From positions 24,857-88,856 of the forward strand of contig CACKIH010000004.1 in the NCBI GenBank assembly GCA_902600225.1: 64,000 nucleotides of DNA, written 5' to 3'. Shown here piece after piece: positions 57,118 through 64,000 of the stretch; within the stretch, counting starts at the first letter, position 1; every line of letters starts with the position of its first letter. The translations under genes were made by a program, and so were the position numbers. The notes beneath the pieces were generated by a model. That model had not been told where the DNA came from. It did no database searches and saw only the letters and a program-made list of their open reading frames with translations. The DNA comes from an uncultured Alphaproteobacteria bacterium. Lineage in GTDB: Bacteria > Pseudomonadota > Alphaproteobacteria > HIMB59 > GCA-002718135.

Positions 57118-58263
57118 ATGAAAAAGAGACTGAGAATAGGAATGATTGGTGGAGGAATTGGTGGACAGGTAGGTAAATGGCATAGGCATGCTATGAGTTT
57201 AGATAATAAATATGAACTTGTAGCAGGATGTTTTTCTTCAAACGTTGAAAACGGTATAAATTCAGCAAATGAATTAGGAATAGATTTATCTAGAAATTAT
57301 CCAGATTTTGAAACTATGGCTACTAAAGAATCTGAGAGAGAAGATGGCATTCAAGTTGTTTCAATAGTTACTCCAAATCATTTACACGCACAACCTTCAA
57401 TAAAATTTTTATCCAAAAATATTAATGTAATATGCGATAAACCACTTACTGCAACAATGGATCAGGCTACAGATTTACACAATGCTGTCAAAAAATCAAA
57501 TGCACATTTTTTTTTAACTCATAATTATAGTGGCTATCCTGTAATTAGAGAAATGAGAAGAATTATCAAAGATGGTTTACTTGGCAAAATAAGAGTGATT
57601 AGAGGAGGTTACTTGCAAGGATGGCTTGGATCTAAAGAAGAAGAATCTAATAAACAGGCACAGTGGAGAACAGATCCAGCAAGAAGTGGTGTTGCAGGAT
57701 GCGTTGGAGATATAGGAAGTCACATCATGCATCTTGCGGAATTTGTTACTAATACAAGAGTTAAAGAAGTTGCCGCTGATTTAACAACATTTGTTGAAGG
57801 AAGAATGCTTGATGATAATGCAAGTATTCTAATTAGAATGGAAGATGGATCAAAAGGTAATTTGAGTGTTTCTCAAGTAGCTATTGGAGAAGAAAATAAT
57901 ATTACACTTTCTATATACGGTGAAAAGGGAGCTTTGCATTGGGCACAAGAGAACCCTAATTATGCAAGATTTTCACAAATAGGAGAACTCGATAAAGTAA
58001 TCACAAGAGGAAGTGTAATACAAACATCAGAATCTATGGGGCACACAAGAATACCGCCGGGTCATCCAGAAGCATTTATTGAAGCTTTCGCACAAATTTA
58101 CTCAGACGCTGCAGATGTCATCCAGAATAAGGATAACAAAGATGAATTATTAAAAGTTCTTCCAAATATAGATGATGGTTTGCACATAATGAAATTTATT
58201 AATGCTACTGTAGATTCGAGTAATAATAATTCTAAGTGGATAAATTTATCTGAAATAAATTGA
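57118..58263 (+). CDS. Gfo/Idh/MocA family oxidoreductase (third in window)
   Basis: A 381-residue dehydrogenase with GMIGGGIGGQVGKWHRHAM at the N-terminus, a long glycine-rich form, and CDKP as the EKP motif. GCVGDIGSHIMHLAEFVTNT and HPEAFIEAFAQIYSDAADVI are family segments. It is more distant from the proteins at 10324 and 23380 than they are from each other. It should act with the TIM-barrel isomerase just upstream; substrate unknown. Confidence 0.87.
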   Translation: MKKRLRIGMIGGGIGGQVGKWHRHAMSLDNKYELVAGCFSSNVENGINSANELGIDLSRNYPDFETMATKESEREDGIQVVSIVTPNHLHAQPSIKFLSKNINVICDKPLTATMDQATDLHNAVKKSNAHFFLTHNYSGYPVIREMRRIIKDGLLGKIRVIRGGYLQGWLGSKEEESNKQAQWRTDPARSGVAGCVGDIGSHIMHLAEFVTNTRVKEVAADLTTFVEGRMLDDNASILIRMEDGSKGNLSVSQVAIGEENNITLSIYGEKGALHWAQENPNYARFSQIGELDKVITRGSVIQTSESMGHTRIPPGHPEAFIEAFAQIYSDAADVIQNKDNKDELLKVLPNIDDGLHIMKFINATVDSSNNNSKWINLSEIN

Positions 58264-58367
58264 TATTTTGGCAGTATTATTAGTTTTTTTTATATATGCA
58301 AATATTGCATACCAATATTCTCTTAAATATTCTTACTAAAATTCAATAATAAACTAATTCATCATCA

Positions 58368-58417
58368 CGTTCATCACTCTTTTAGGGTGACGGAAGTAGA
58401 CGAAAGTCGAAGGAACG
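58368..58417 (+). promoter_or_regulatory. Glutamine riboswitch (glnA RNA) aptamer 1 of amtB1 leader
   Basis: P1 is CGTTC (58368-58372) with GAACG (58413-58417). P2 is TCACTC/GGGTGA, and P3 is GAC-GAAA-GTC. The conserved core reads CGGAAGTAG ... CGAAGGAACGC, which is the glnA RNA consensus including its loop-E-like element. Seventeen bases separate it from a second aptamer. Binding of L-glutamine is known for the family and inferred here. Confidence 0.85.
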
Positions 58418-58434
58418 CATGCAAAGTTATAAAT

Positions 58435-58484
58435 CGTTCAATTTGCCCTTAGGCAAATCGGAAGTAGGTTAAACCGAAGGAACG
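58435..58484 (+). promoter_or_regulatory. Glutamine riboswitch aptamer 2 of amtB1 leader
   Basis: P1 CGTTC (58435-58439) pairs with GAACG ending 58484. P2 is ATTTGCC-CTTA-GGCAAAT, a perfect 7-bp stem, and P3 is GGT/ACC in GTAGGTTAAACCGAAG. The core CGGAAGTAGG ... CGAAGGAACGC is the glnA RNA consensus. The start of amtB1 is 94 nt downstream. Confidence 0.88.
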
Positions 58485-58528
58485 CGGATCTTAGTAATTA
58501 ATTTCCATAGCTAAGCATGAAAAGTAAC

Positions 58529-58551
58529 ACATGACTCAATGTGAGCCATGT
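58529..58551 (+). promoter_or_regulatory. Candidate expression-platform hairpin of amtB1 leader
   Basis: ACATG-a-CTCA, loop ATG, TGAG-c-CATGT (58529-58551) forms a near-perfect stem 18 nt before the ribosome site. Being neither followed by T residues nor covering GGAGG, its role is uncertain; it could compete with upstream pairing or mask the translation start region. Confidence 0.5.
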
Positions 58552-58568
58552 ACTGTGAAATTTATAAT

Positions 58569-58573
58569 GGAGG
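58569..58573 (+). promoter_or_regulatory. Ribosome-binding site fixing the amtB1 start
   Basis: GGAGG at 58569-58573 is 4 nt before ATG 58578. The frame is open further upstream to 58548, but a start there would have no ribosome site and would spoil the signal peptide. Confidence 0.85.
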
Positions 58574-58577
58574 ATTA

Positions 58578-59864
58578 ATGTTAAAAAAATCTATATATTT
58601 CATTAGCATTATTGCCGTCTTTATGCTCTTTAGTTCATACGCGAGAGCAGAAGTAGACGGTGAAGTGCAATACATTTTAAATACATTCCTATTTCTTGTA
58701 TCTGGGTTCTTAGTCATGTGGATGGCAGCAGGATTTGCAATGCTTGAATCAGGACTTGTAACGTCTAAAAGTGTAGCAACAATAGCTGCAAAAAATATAG
58801 GCTTATATTCTATAGCTGGTTTAATGTTCTGGTTAGTTGGATATAACATGGCATATGGCATTCCTGCAGGTGGCTTTATTGGATCTCCACTTCCTTGGAG
58901 TGATGGTAGTGCTCTAGATACAGGTTATTCAGATGGTTCCGACTGGTTCTTTCAGATGGTATTTTGTGCAACAACTTGCTCAATCGTATCTGGAACACTA
59001 GCTGAAAGAATCAAAATTTGGCCATTTTTTATTTTTTGTGCTTTATTAACTGGTTTCATTTATCCAATCGAAATGGGTTGGCAGTGGGGTGGAGGATACC
59101 TAGCGGAAGCAGGTTTCTCAGATTTTGCTGGCTCAACCCTAGTACATAGTGCAGGAGCAGCAGCAGCACTTGCTGGTGCAATTTTGTTAGGTCCTAGATT
59201 AGGACGTTTTACTGACAGTGGCGAAGCAGCTCCAATGGAGCCTTTTGCAAATTCATCAATTCCTCTTGCAACTTTAGGTGTATTTATTCTATGGCTTGGA
59301 TGGTTCGGATTTAACGGTGGATCACAGTTAGCTATGGGTACATTTGATGATGTAACAGCAGTAGCAACAATATATATTAATACTAACCTGGCAGCTGGTG
59401 CAGGTGTAATGGCTTGTGCTGTTATTTCAAGACTAGTAACGGGTAAAACAGATGTTGTAATGATGCTTAATGGAGCATTAGGCGGTCTTGTAGCAATAAC
59501 TGCAGAACCATTAGCTCCTTCTCCTTTCCTAGCAGTAATCATTGGTGCAATAGGTGGATTAATCGTCTTCTACGGAACAAGACTTTTAATATCTCTTAAA
59601 ATCGATGATGTTGTTGGAGCAATTCCAGTACATGGTTTTGCTGGAATTTTTGGAACATTAGTAGTTCCAATTTCAAACACTGCAGCAAGTTTTGGTGCAC
59701 AACTTTACGGAATTATAGCAATTAACGTTTTCGTTTTTGTTGTATCATTTATTATTTGGTACATCATGAAAATGCTCTTTGGTATTAGAATTAGTGAAGA
59801 AGCTGAAAAACTTGGTACTGATAAATCTGAAGTAGGCGTAATGGCTTACAGCATCAGAGACTAA
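58578..59864 (+). CDS. amtB: Ammonium transporter AmtB, copy 1
   Basis: A 428-residue Amt channel with a cleavable N-terminal signal (about 1-24, YARAEVD) and 11 membrane segments. The twin pore histidines are H190 (DFAGSTLVHSAG) and H352 (DDVVGAIPVHGFAG); LAERIKIWPF and FGFNGGSQL are conserved. It conducts ammonium across the inner membrane. The C-terminus RISEEAEKLGTDKSEVG is the PII-contact-type tail. No glnK gene is adjacent. Regulation by glutamine is implied by the tandem riboswitch upstream. Confidence 0.95.
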   Translation: MLKKSIYFISIIAVFMLFSSYARAEVDGEVQYILNTFLFLVSGFLVMWMAAGFAMLESGLVTSKSVATIAAKNIGLYSIAGLMFWLVGYNMAYGIPAGGFIGSPLPWSDGSALDTGYSDGSDWFFQMVFCATTCSIVSGTLAERIKIWPFFIFCALLTGFIYPIEMGWQWGGGYLAEAGFSDFAGSTLVHSAGAAAALAGAILLGPRLGRFTDSGEAAPMEPFANSSIPLATLGVFILWLGWFGFNGGSQLAMGTFDDVTAVATIYINTNLAAGAGVMACAVISRLVTGKTDVVMMLNGALGGLVAITAEPLAPSPFLAVIIGAIGGLIVFYGTRLLISLKIDDVVGAIPVHGFAGIFGTLVVPISNTAASFGAQLYGIIAINVFVFVVSFIIWYIMKMLFGIRISEEAEKLGTDKSEVGVMAYSIRD

Positions 59865-59870
59865 TGAATT

Positions 59871-59934
59871 TAGTGATTAGCACATCAACTCCTTATAGTT
59901 GGTCACTAAAAAATGGGAGAGCATCTGCTCTCCC
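59871..59934 (+). other. Two hairpins after amtB1
   Basis: A bulged stem TAGTGA/TCACTA with inner CAACT/AGTTG spans 59871-59908, followed by GGGAGAGC-ATCT-GCTCTCCC at 59915-59934. No T-run follows on this strand, so they may protect the mRNA end or act as a weak terminator. The opposite strand does have a T-rich tract after the second hairpin. Confidence 0.55.
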
Positions 59935-59963
59935 AAAAATGCAAATTATTATTGAGATATTTA

Positions 59964-60338
59964 ATGACTGAAACAGAAATAATTAAAGAGAAAAAAAGAA
60001 ACATATATTCTAGCTTCTTTTCAGAAGATTATGTCTCCAAATTTTTATTTAAATCAATTTTGCACCATGTTATCTCTCTTGAAATATATGAAAATAATAA
60101 ATTGAACGGAATTTCATTTGAAACAATTTGCGCAAATATACCTAAGTCAATTGGATCTAGATCATCTATTCAATCTATTTTAAACGAAGCTTTAGAAAAA
60201 AATATTTTTGTTAAAGAACAAAGTAAGTCAGACAAACGAATTAAAAATTATTATTTAAGCAATAATTTTCTCGATATGATTAATACATGGTTAAGAAAAG
60301 AAGGTTCATTTTTTAGTAAAATGAGTTTAGAAAATTAA
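59964..60338 (+). CDS. Small winged-helix (MarR-like) protein between the two amtB genes
   Basis: A 124-residue protein. The pattern SRSSIQSILNEALEKNIFVKEQSKSDKRIKNYYLS, a recognition-helix-like segment followed by a charged wing with DKR, resembles MarR or other winged-helix regulators (about residues 60-100). It lacks membrane segments. The frame extends upstream to 59913, through the post-amtB1 hairpin, but ATG 59964 gives the sensible N-terminus. A role in nitrogen control is possible from position only. Confidence 0.62.
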   Translation: MTETEIIKEKKRNIYSSFFSEDYVSKFLFKSILHHVISLEIYENNKLNGISFETICANIPKSIGSRSSIQSILNEALEKNIFVKEQSKSDKRIKNYYLSNNFLDMINTWLRKEGSFFSKMSLEN

Positions 60339-60407
60339 TTAGATTTTATTAATTAAATCTAATACTATATCTTGATAGTTTCCAAATTATAGCTATAACT
60401 CAGTTCA

Positions 60408-60457
60408 CGTTCATCACTCTATTGGAGTGACGGAAGTAGACGATAGTCGAAGGAACG
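60408..60457 (+). promoter_or_regulatory. Glutamine riboswitch aptamer 1 of amtB2 leader
   Basis: P1 CGTTC (60408-60412) with GAACG (60453-60457); P2 TCACTC-TATTG-GAGTGA, a perfect 6-bp stem; P3 GAC-GATA-GTC. Compared with the amtB1 copy, P2 changes a G-T wobble to A-T and the P3 loop changes GAAA to GATA, so stems are conserved and loops vary. Confidence 0.86.
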
Positions 60458-60474
60458 CATGCAAAGTTATTAAT

Positions 60475-60523
60475 CGTTCAATTTGCAGTTTGCAAATCGG
60501 AAGTAGGTATACCCGAAGGAACG
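60475..60523 (+). promoter_or_regulatory. Glutamine riboswitch aptamer 2 of amtB2 leader
   Basis: P1 CGTTC (60475-60479) with GAACG ending 60523; P2 ATTTGCA-GTT-TGCAAAT; P3 GGT/ACC. The seventh P2 pair is A-T here and C-G in amtB1, a true covariation. The distance between aptamers is 67 nt in both leaders. Confidence 0.88.
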
Positions 60524-60566
60524 CGGATCTTAGTAATTAATTTCCATAGCTACGCATGATTTAATG

Positions 60567-60587
60567 CATAACTAAAGGGTAGTTATG
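60567..60587 (+). promoter_or_regulatory. Candidate expression-platform hairpin of amtB2 leader
   Basis: CATAACTA (60567-60574), loop AAGGG, TAGTTATG (60580-60587). It sits at the same relative place as the hairpin at 58529 but has unrelated sequence. GGAG (60605-60608) and ATG 60616 follow. Confidence 0.5.
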
Positions 60588-60615
60588 TGTTCATAATTTT
60601 ATATGGAGTTCAATA

Positions 60616-61902
60616 ATGTATAAAAAATTTTTTAGTCTTTTTACAATATTCTCTTTTATTTTGTTGCTAAGTTCATCTGTGAGAGCAGAGGTTGACGCTG
60701 AAGTAGCATATATATTTAATACATTTTCATTTCTAGTTTGTGGATTTTTAGTCATGTGGATGGCTGCTGGTTTTCTATTTTTAGAATCAGGTCTTGTTAC
60801 AACCAGAAGTGTATCAACTATTGCTGCTAAAAATATTGGAAAGTTCGCAATAGTTTCAATTGTTTTCTATTTAATAGGATATAATCTTGGATATTCTGTC
60901 CCTGAAGGGGGTTATGTTGGAACACCATCAATATGGACTGATAATACATCTATGGAAACAGGTTATTCAGATGCTTCAGACTGGTTTTTTCAAGCTTTAT
61001 TTGTTTGTGCAACTGTTTCAATTGTATCAGGTGCAGTCGCAGAGCGAATAAAAATTTGGCCTTTCTTTACTTTTGCAGCAGTTCTTGGAGGAGTGATTTA
61101 TCCAATTCAAATGGGTTGGGAATGGGGCGGAGGTTGGTTAGACGCCCTTGGATTTGCAGATTTTGCAGGCTCGACATTAGTTCATGCTTGTGGTGGTTCA
61201 GCTGCTTTAGCTGGCGTAATTCTTTTAGGTCCAAGACTTGGGAGATTTAGCGCAAGTGGTGAACCAGCTAATATGGCCCCATTTGCTCCATCATCAATTC
61301 CATTAGTTACTCTAGGTACATTTATTTTATGGATGGGTTGGTATGGTTTTAATGGCGGGTCACAACTTGCATTAGGTTCTTATGAAGATGCAACAGCAAT
61401 GTCAAAAATTTTCATGAACACTCAACTTGCAGCTTGCGGTGGATGTATGGCTGGCGCAGCAATAACAAGATTGATTGGTGGTAAAACTGATATTGTTATG
61501 ATGCTAAATGGAGCTCTTGCTGGCCTAGTTTCAATAACTGCTGAGCCATTAATGCCTAATCCATTGCTTGCAATTGGAATTGGAGCAGTTGGAGGAATTA
61601 TAATGTATTACGGAACTAACTTCTTAAATTCATTAAAGTTAGACGATGTTGTTGGTGCAATACCTGTACATATGTTTGCTGGAATTTGGGGAACATTAGT
61701 CGTACCTTTAACTAATCCTGATGCATCATATGCAATTCAGTTATTAGGTGTTGCATCAGTATGTATCTTTGTTTTTGTTTTCTCTTATATTGTAATATAT
61801 TTAATTAAAAATATTATGGGATTAAGAATTAGTGAAGAAGCTGAAAAACTTGGAACTGATAAGGCTGAGGTAGGAGTTGTAGCTTATTCAATAAGAGATT
61901 AA
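60616..61902 (+). CDS. amtB: Ammonium transporter AmtB, copy 2
   Basis: A 428-residue paralogue of the protein at 58578, co-linear with it. The signal peptide ends near SVRAE, the twin histidines are H190 (DFAGSTLVHACGG) and H352 (DDVVGAIPVHMFAG), and the C-terminus RISEEAEKLGTDKAEVG is nearly the same. Differences cluster in the second helix and the loops, which could alter affinity. It has its own tandem glutamine riboswitch. No PII gene is adjacent. Confidence 0.95.
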   Translation: MYKKFFSLFTIFSFILLLSSSVRAEVDAEVAYIFNTFSFLVCGFLVMWMAAGFLFLESGLVTTRSVSTIAAKNIGKFAIVSIVFYLIGYNLGYSVPEGGYVGTPSIWTDNTSMETGYSDASDWFFQALFVCATVSIVSGAVAERIKIWPFFTFAAVLGGVIYPIQMGWEWGGGWLDALGFADFAGSTLVHACGGSAALAGVILLGPRLGRFSASGEPANMAPFAPSSIPLVTLGTFILWMGWYGFNGGSQLALGSYEDATAMSKIFMNTQLAACGGCMAGAAITRLIGGKTDIVMMLNGALAGLVSITAEPLMPNPLLAIGIGAVGGIIMYYGTNFLNSLKLDDVVGAIPVHMFAGIWGTLVVPLTNPDASYAIQLLGVASVCIFVFVFSYIVIYLIKNIMGLRISEEAEKLGTDKAEVGVVAYSIRD

Positions 61903-61917
61903 TATTTATAAAAAAAG

Positions 61918-61944
61918 TTAAGAGAGGTAATTTACCTCTCTTAA
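61918..61944 (+). other. Perfect palindromic hairpin after amtB2
   Basis: TTAAGAGAGGTAA (61918-61930), one T, TTACCTCTCTTAA (61932-61944). The reverse strand reads into a T-tract (A-run at 61909-61916), so as a terminator it suits the minus strand better than the plus strand. On the plus strand it may protect the amtB2 message. Confidence 0.65.
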
Positions 61945-61962
61945 ATATAAAGGAGATAAATT

Positions 61963-62154
61963 ATGAAAACAGCATTTATTATCAGTGGAAAGAAACATAT
62001 ATTGAAATATGAAAGAAAAATGCCTGAAAAAGAAGTAATTAAAATGAAATCATTTGTGACAAATAAAGGAATGAAACTTACAAAAACTTCAAAGTTTAAA
62101 ATAAAAAAGGTTTTAGAAAAAGATAAAGAAAGGGTTTTTGAAATTATTCTATAA
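61963..62154 (+). CDS. Small basic protein of unknown function (63 aa)
   Basis: I do not recognise a family. The protein is very basic, with many Lys residues, and no hydrophobic segment beyond MKTAFIISG. A good ribosome site, AAGGAG at 61950-61955, lies 7 nt before the ATG, which favours it over the 83-aa frame on the opposite strand. The end abuts the convergent algH gene. Nucleic-acid binding is conceivable from charge alone. Confidence 0.6.
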   Translation: MKTAFIISGKKHILKYERKMPEKEVIKMKSFVTNKGMKLTKTSKFKIKKVLEKDKERVFEIIL

Positions 62155-62706
62155 TTAACAATTTCCAGAAAATAATGAGAGTTTACTTGCATCTATTCCT
62201 AATAGATTGAATGCATCGTTCCACTTATTATTAACTTTTTCGTCAAAAATAAAATCACTATCTGTTTTAAGAGTCATCCAACTATTTGAAGCTAATTCTT
62301 TTTCAATTTGTCCTGGACCCCATCCTGCATATCCAAGAGCTAGAATACTGTTCTTTGGACCATTGCCTTTAGAAAGGTCTTCAAAAAACTCTGAAGTACT
62401 AGTTAACGCAACGCCTTTATCTATTGTTAGTGTTTCTTTTTGAATTACTTCATCAGAATGTAAAACAAATCCTCTACCACTTTCAACTGGGCCACCATAG
62501 CGAATGTATAGTTTTTTATCCTCTAAGGGCTTGTCTATGCCTAATTGTTCAAGCAAATCGGGATAAAGATCATAGTCAATTTTTTTATTGATTATTATAC
62601 CCATAGCTCCATCTTTTGAGTGAGCACACATATAAATTACCGTTTTTTCAAATCTATCATCTTCCAAAGAAGGCATTGAAATTAAGAACTGACCAGTTAA
62701 ATTCAT
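62155..62706 (-). CDS. AlgH/YqgE (UPF0301) family protein
   Basis: A 183-residue cytoplasmic protein with the UPF0301 signature: MNLTGQFLISMPSLEDDRFEKTVIYMCAHS, GAMGIIINKKID, RYGGPVESGRGFVLHSDE, and ALGYAGWGPGQIEKELASNSW. The family is widespread but its biochemical role is not established. It is divergent from the DsbD-like gene with a 55-nt gap. Confidence 0.92.
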   Translation of the reverse strand: MNLTGQFLISMPSLEDDRFEKTVIYMCAHSKDGAMGIIINKKIDYDLYPDLLEQLGIDKPLEDKKLYIRYGGPVESGRGFVLHSDEVIQKETLTIDKGVALTSTSEFFEDLSKGNGPKNSILALGYAGWGPGQIEKELASNSWMTLKTDSDFIFDEKVNNKWNDAFNLLGIDASKLSLFSGNC

Positions 62707-62761
62707 ATAGTATATATATTCGCGTTAATTTATATTTTTCAATATTGTATTGATTTATTTT

Positions 62762-64000
62762 ATATGGACAAGGTAATAAAAGTTATAAATCTGTTAAAAA
62801 TTGCAATAATATTTGCTTTTGGATTATTTAGCACAGCTGGATACTCCTTATCTTCAGATTGGGCAATTAGTGAAAAATCAAAAGTTAGATTAATTTCACC
62901 AATGACTTCATCAAATACTAATCAATTAATTTTAGCATTAGAATACGAACTAGAAGAGGAATGGAAAACGTATTGGAAATCGCCTGGAGGAGGAGGTTTT
63001 CCTCAAAAAATTATATGGAATAATTCTTCGAACGTTAAAGATATAAAAATACTATGGCCAGAGCCAATAGAATTTGAAATACTAGGTTTAAAATCAATTG
63101 GATATAAAGATAAAGTTATCTTTCCTTTGATTGTAGATCTAGAAGATAATCAAAAACAAACAAATTTAAATTTAAATATTAATTATTTAGTTTGTAAAGA
63201 TGTTTGCATTCCAGGTAGTGCAGATATTTTTCTAAATATACCATCTGGAGATGGTGAATATACAGATTATTTTTTTGAAATTGAAAAAGTTCTATCTACT
63301 ACTTTAAATAATAATATTGATTTTACACCTATTTCTAATTTCTCATTCAAGGCTATTGAAAATAACAATAGTGTTATTTTTGATATAGAAATATCAACCA
63401 CCTCTTTTTTTGATGATCCAAAAATTTTTATTCATACACCATTTGGACTACCTGTTGTAGAACCAATAAATAATTATTCCCTTGATTTCCAAAAATTGAA
63501 TACCTCTTTATATTACAGTGCCGATCAGTTTAATGAAAAAAAATTTCCAATGGAAATATTTTTTTATGATAATAATCACAGCTTTAAAGTTGAAAAAAGT
63601 GTAGAAATTGAAAATGTAGATAAAAATATCTCTACAAATACTAGTCTTATATACTTACTCTTAATTTCAATATTAGGCGGCTTTATTTTGAATCTAATGC
63701 CATGTGTTTTTCCGGTATTATCGTTAAAATTATTATCTGTAATTAATACTGAGGATAAAAAGATTAAAAGTATTTTTTTTATAACCGTATTGGGTATTAT
63801 CTCTTCTTTTCTAATACTTGGTGCATTTTTTGCTATCCTGAAACAAATTAATATTTCAATATCTTGGGGTATGCAATTTCAAGAACCCTACTTTTTAATG
63901 TTCATTTTGATAATTATATCAATGTTCTTCTTGAACACTCTTGGTCTTTTCCAAATAAATTTACCAAGTTTTCTATCTTCATCAAAAATTTTAAATTCAG
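62762..64000 (+). CDS. DsbD/ScsB-like thiol:disulfide interchange protein (3'-truncated by window)
   Basis: The frame is open from ATG 62762 to the window end (413 residues visible). A signal peptide (about 1-29) precedes a periplasmic alpha-type domain with EEEWKTYWKSPGGGGFP and a CKDVCIPGSAD motif with paired cysteines. A CcdA/DsbD-type membrane domain begins near residue 300 (LGGFILNLMPCVFPVLSLK, holding the conserved membrane cysteine). Such proteins pass reductant from cytoplasmic thioredoxin to the periplasm. The C-terminal thioredoxin-like part, if present, lies outside the window. Confidence 0.85.

Noticed and set aside
58548-58577. Upstream start for amtB1
   Set aside because: It would place extra residues before a normal signal peptide and ignore GGAGG at 58569-58573.
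58300-58578. CRISPR-like or transposon-like repeats in the amtB leaders
   Set aside because: The repeated blocks are two pairs of structured RNA elements with different stem sequences, not identical direct repeats with spacers or terminal inverted repeats.
59060-59542. 160-aa frame on the minus strand inside amtB1
   Set aside because: It is Pro/Ala-rich shadow sequence opposite strongly conserved membrane-helix codons of amtB1.
61941-62192. 83-aa frame on the minus strand overlapping the small basic protein and algH end
   Set aside because: It overlaps the plus-strand gene that has a good ribosome site and the end of algH; no ribosome site and no recognisable sequence.

Overview
The window is an A+T-rich (by eye about one third G+C), tightly packed bacterial chromosome segment with 1-11 nt gene overlaps, short spacers and no rRNA, tRNA, IS element or CRISPR that I could see. 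The aa3 oxidase order coxB-coxA-ctaB-(35-aa protein)-ctaG-coxC-surf1, a BamF-type lipoprotein, a DUF6494 protein and an lpxL/lpxK/waaA block point to an alphaproteobacterium. Small gene sizes and dense sugar uptake suggest a streamlined marine heterotroph. My best guess is a HIMB59/AEGEAN-169-like or SAR11-related lineage; this is inference, not demonstrated here.

Region 1 (1-26587) is accessory carbohydrate metabolism. It holds the end of iolD (inositol catabolism), three CUT2-type ABC importers with half-size ATPases, and one CUT1-type (MalFG-like) importer without its own ATPase. Around the transporters sit three paralogous membrane di-iron desaturase/hydroxylase-like proteins, two PhyH-type Fe(II)/2-oxoglutarate dioxygenases, two related Gfo/Idh/MocA dehydrogenases, a divergent PanB-like protein, a cytoplasmic GHL6-type glycosidase, a ThuA-like protein and a genuine xylose isomerase. 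Uptake plus oxygenases plus dehydrogenases suggests oxidative breakdown of modified sugars or cyclitols. In three transporter operons a hairpin separates the binding-protein gene from the permease gene, which should keep the binding protein in excess.

Region 2 (26630-56021) is mostly core housekeeping: ribF-ileS-lspA-bamF-like-pgi; rsmD and a pseudouridine synthase; tadA-xseA; a lipid A/Kdo block (lpxL, lpxK, waaA, a DUF374 acyltransferase, msbA) with ubiA; rsmE; the cytochrome c oxidase operon running on into an M32 peptidase, thrC and an M16 peptidase; then an exported FG-GAP protein, a DUF6494 protein, ogt and an amidotransferase. The surf1 gene has no ordinary start codon in front of its conserved N-terminal membrane segment.

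Region 3 (56056-64000) has a TIM-barrel isomerase/Gfo-Idh pair, then two ammonium transporter genes (amtB) that flank a small winged-helix protein. Each amtB is preceded by a tandem pair of RNA elements that match the glutamine riboswitch (glnA RNA) consensus, with covariation between the two copies. The window ends with a small basic protein, algH, and the 5' part of a DsbD/ScsB-like gene.
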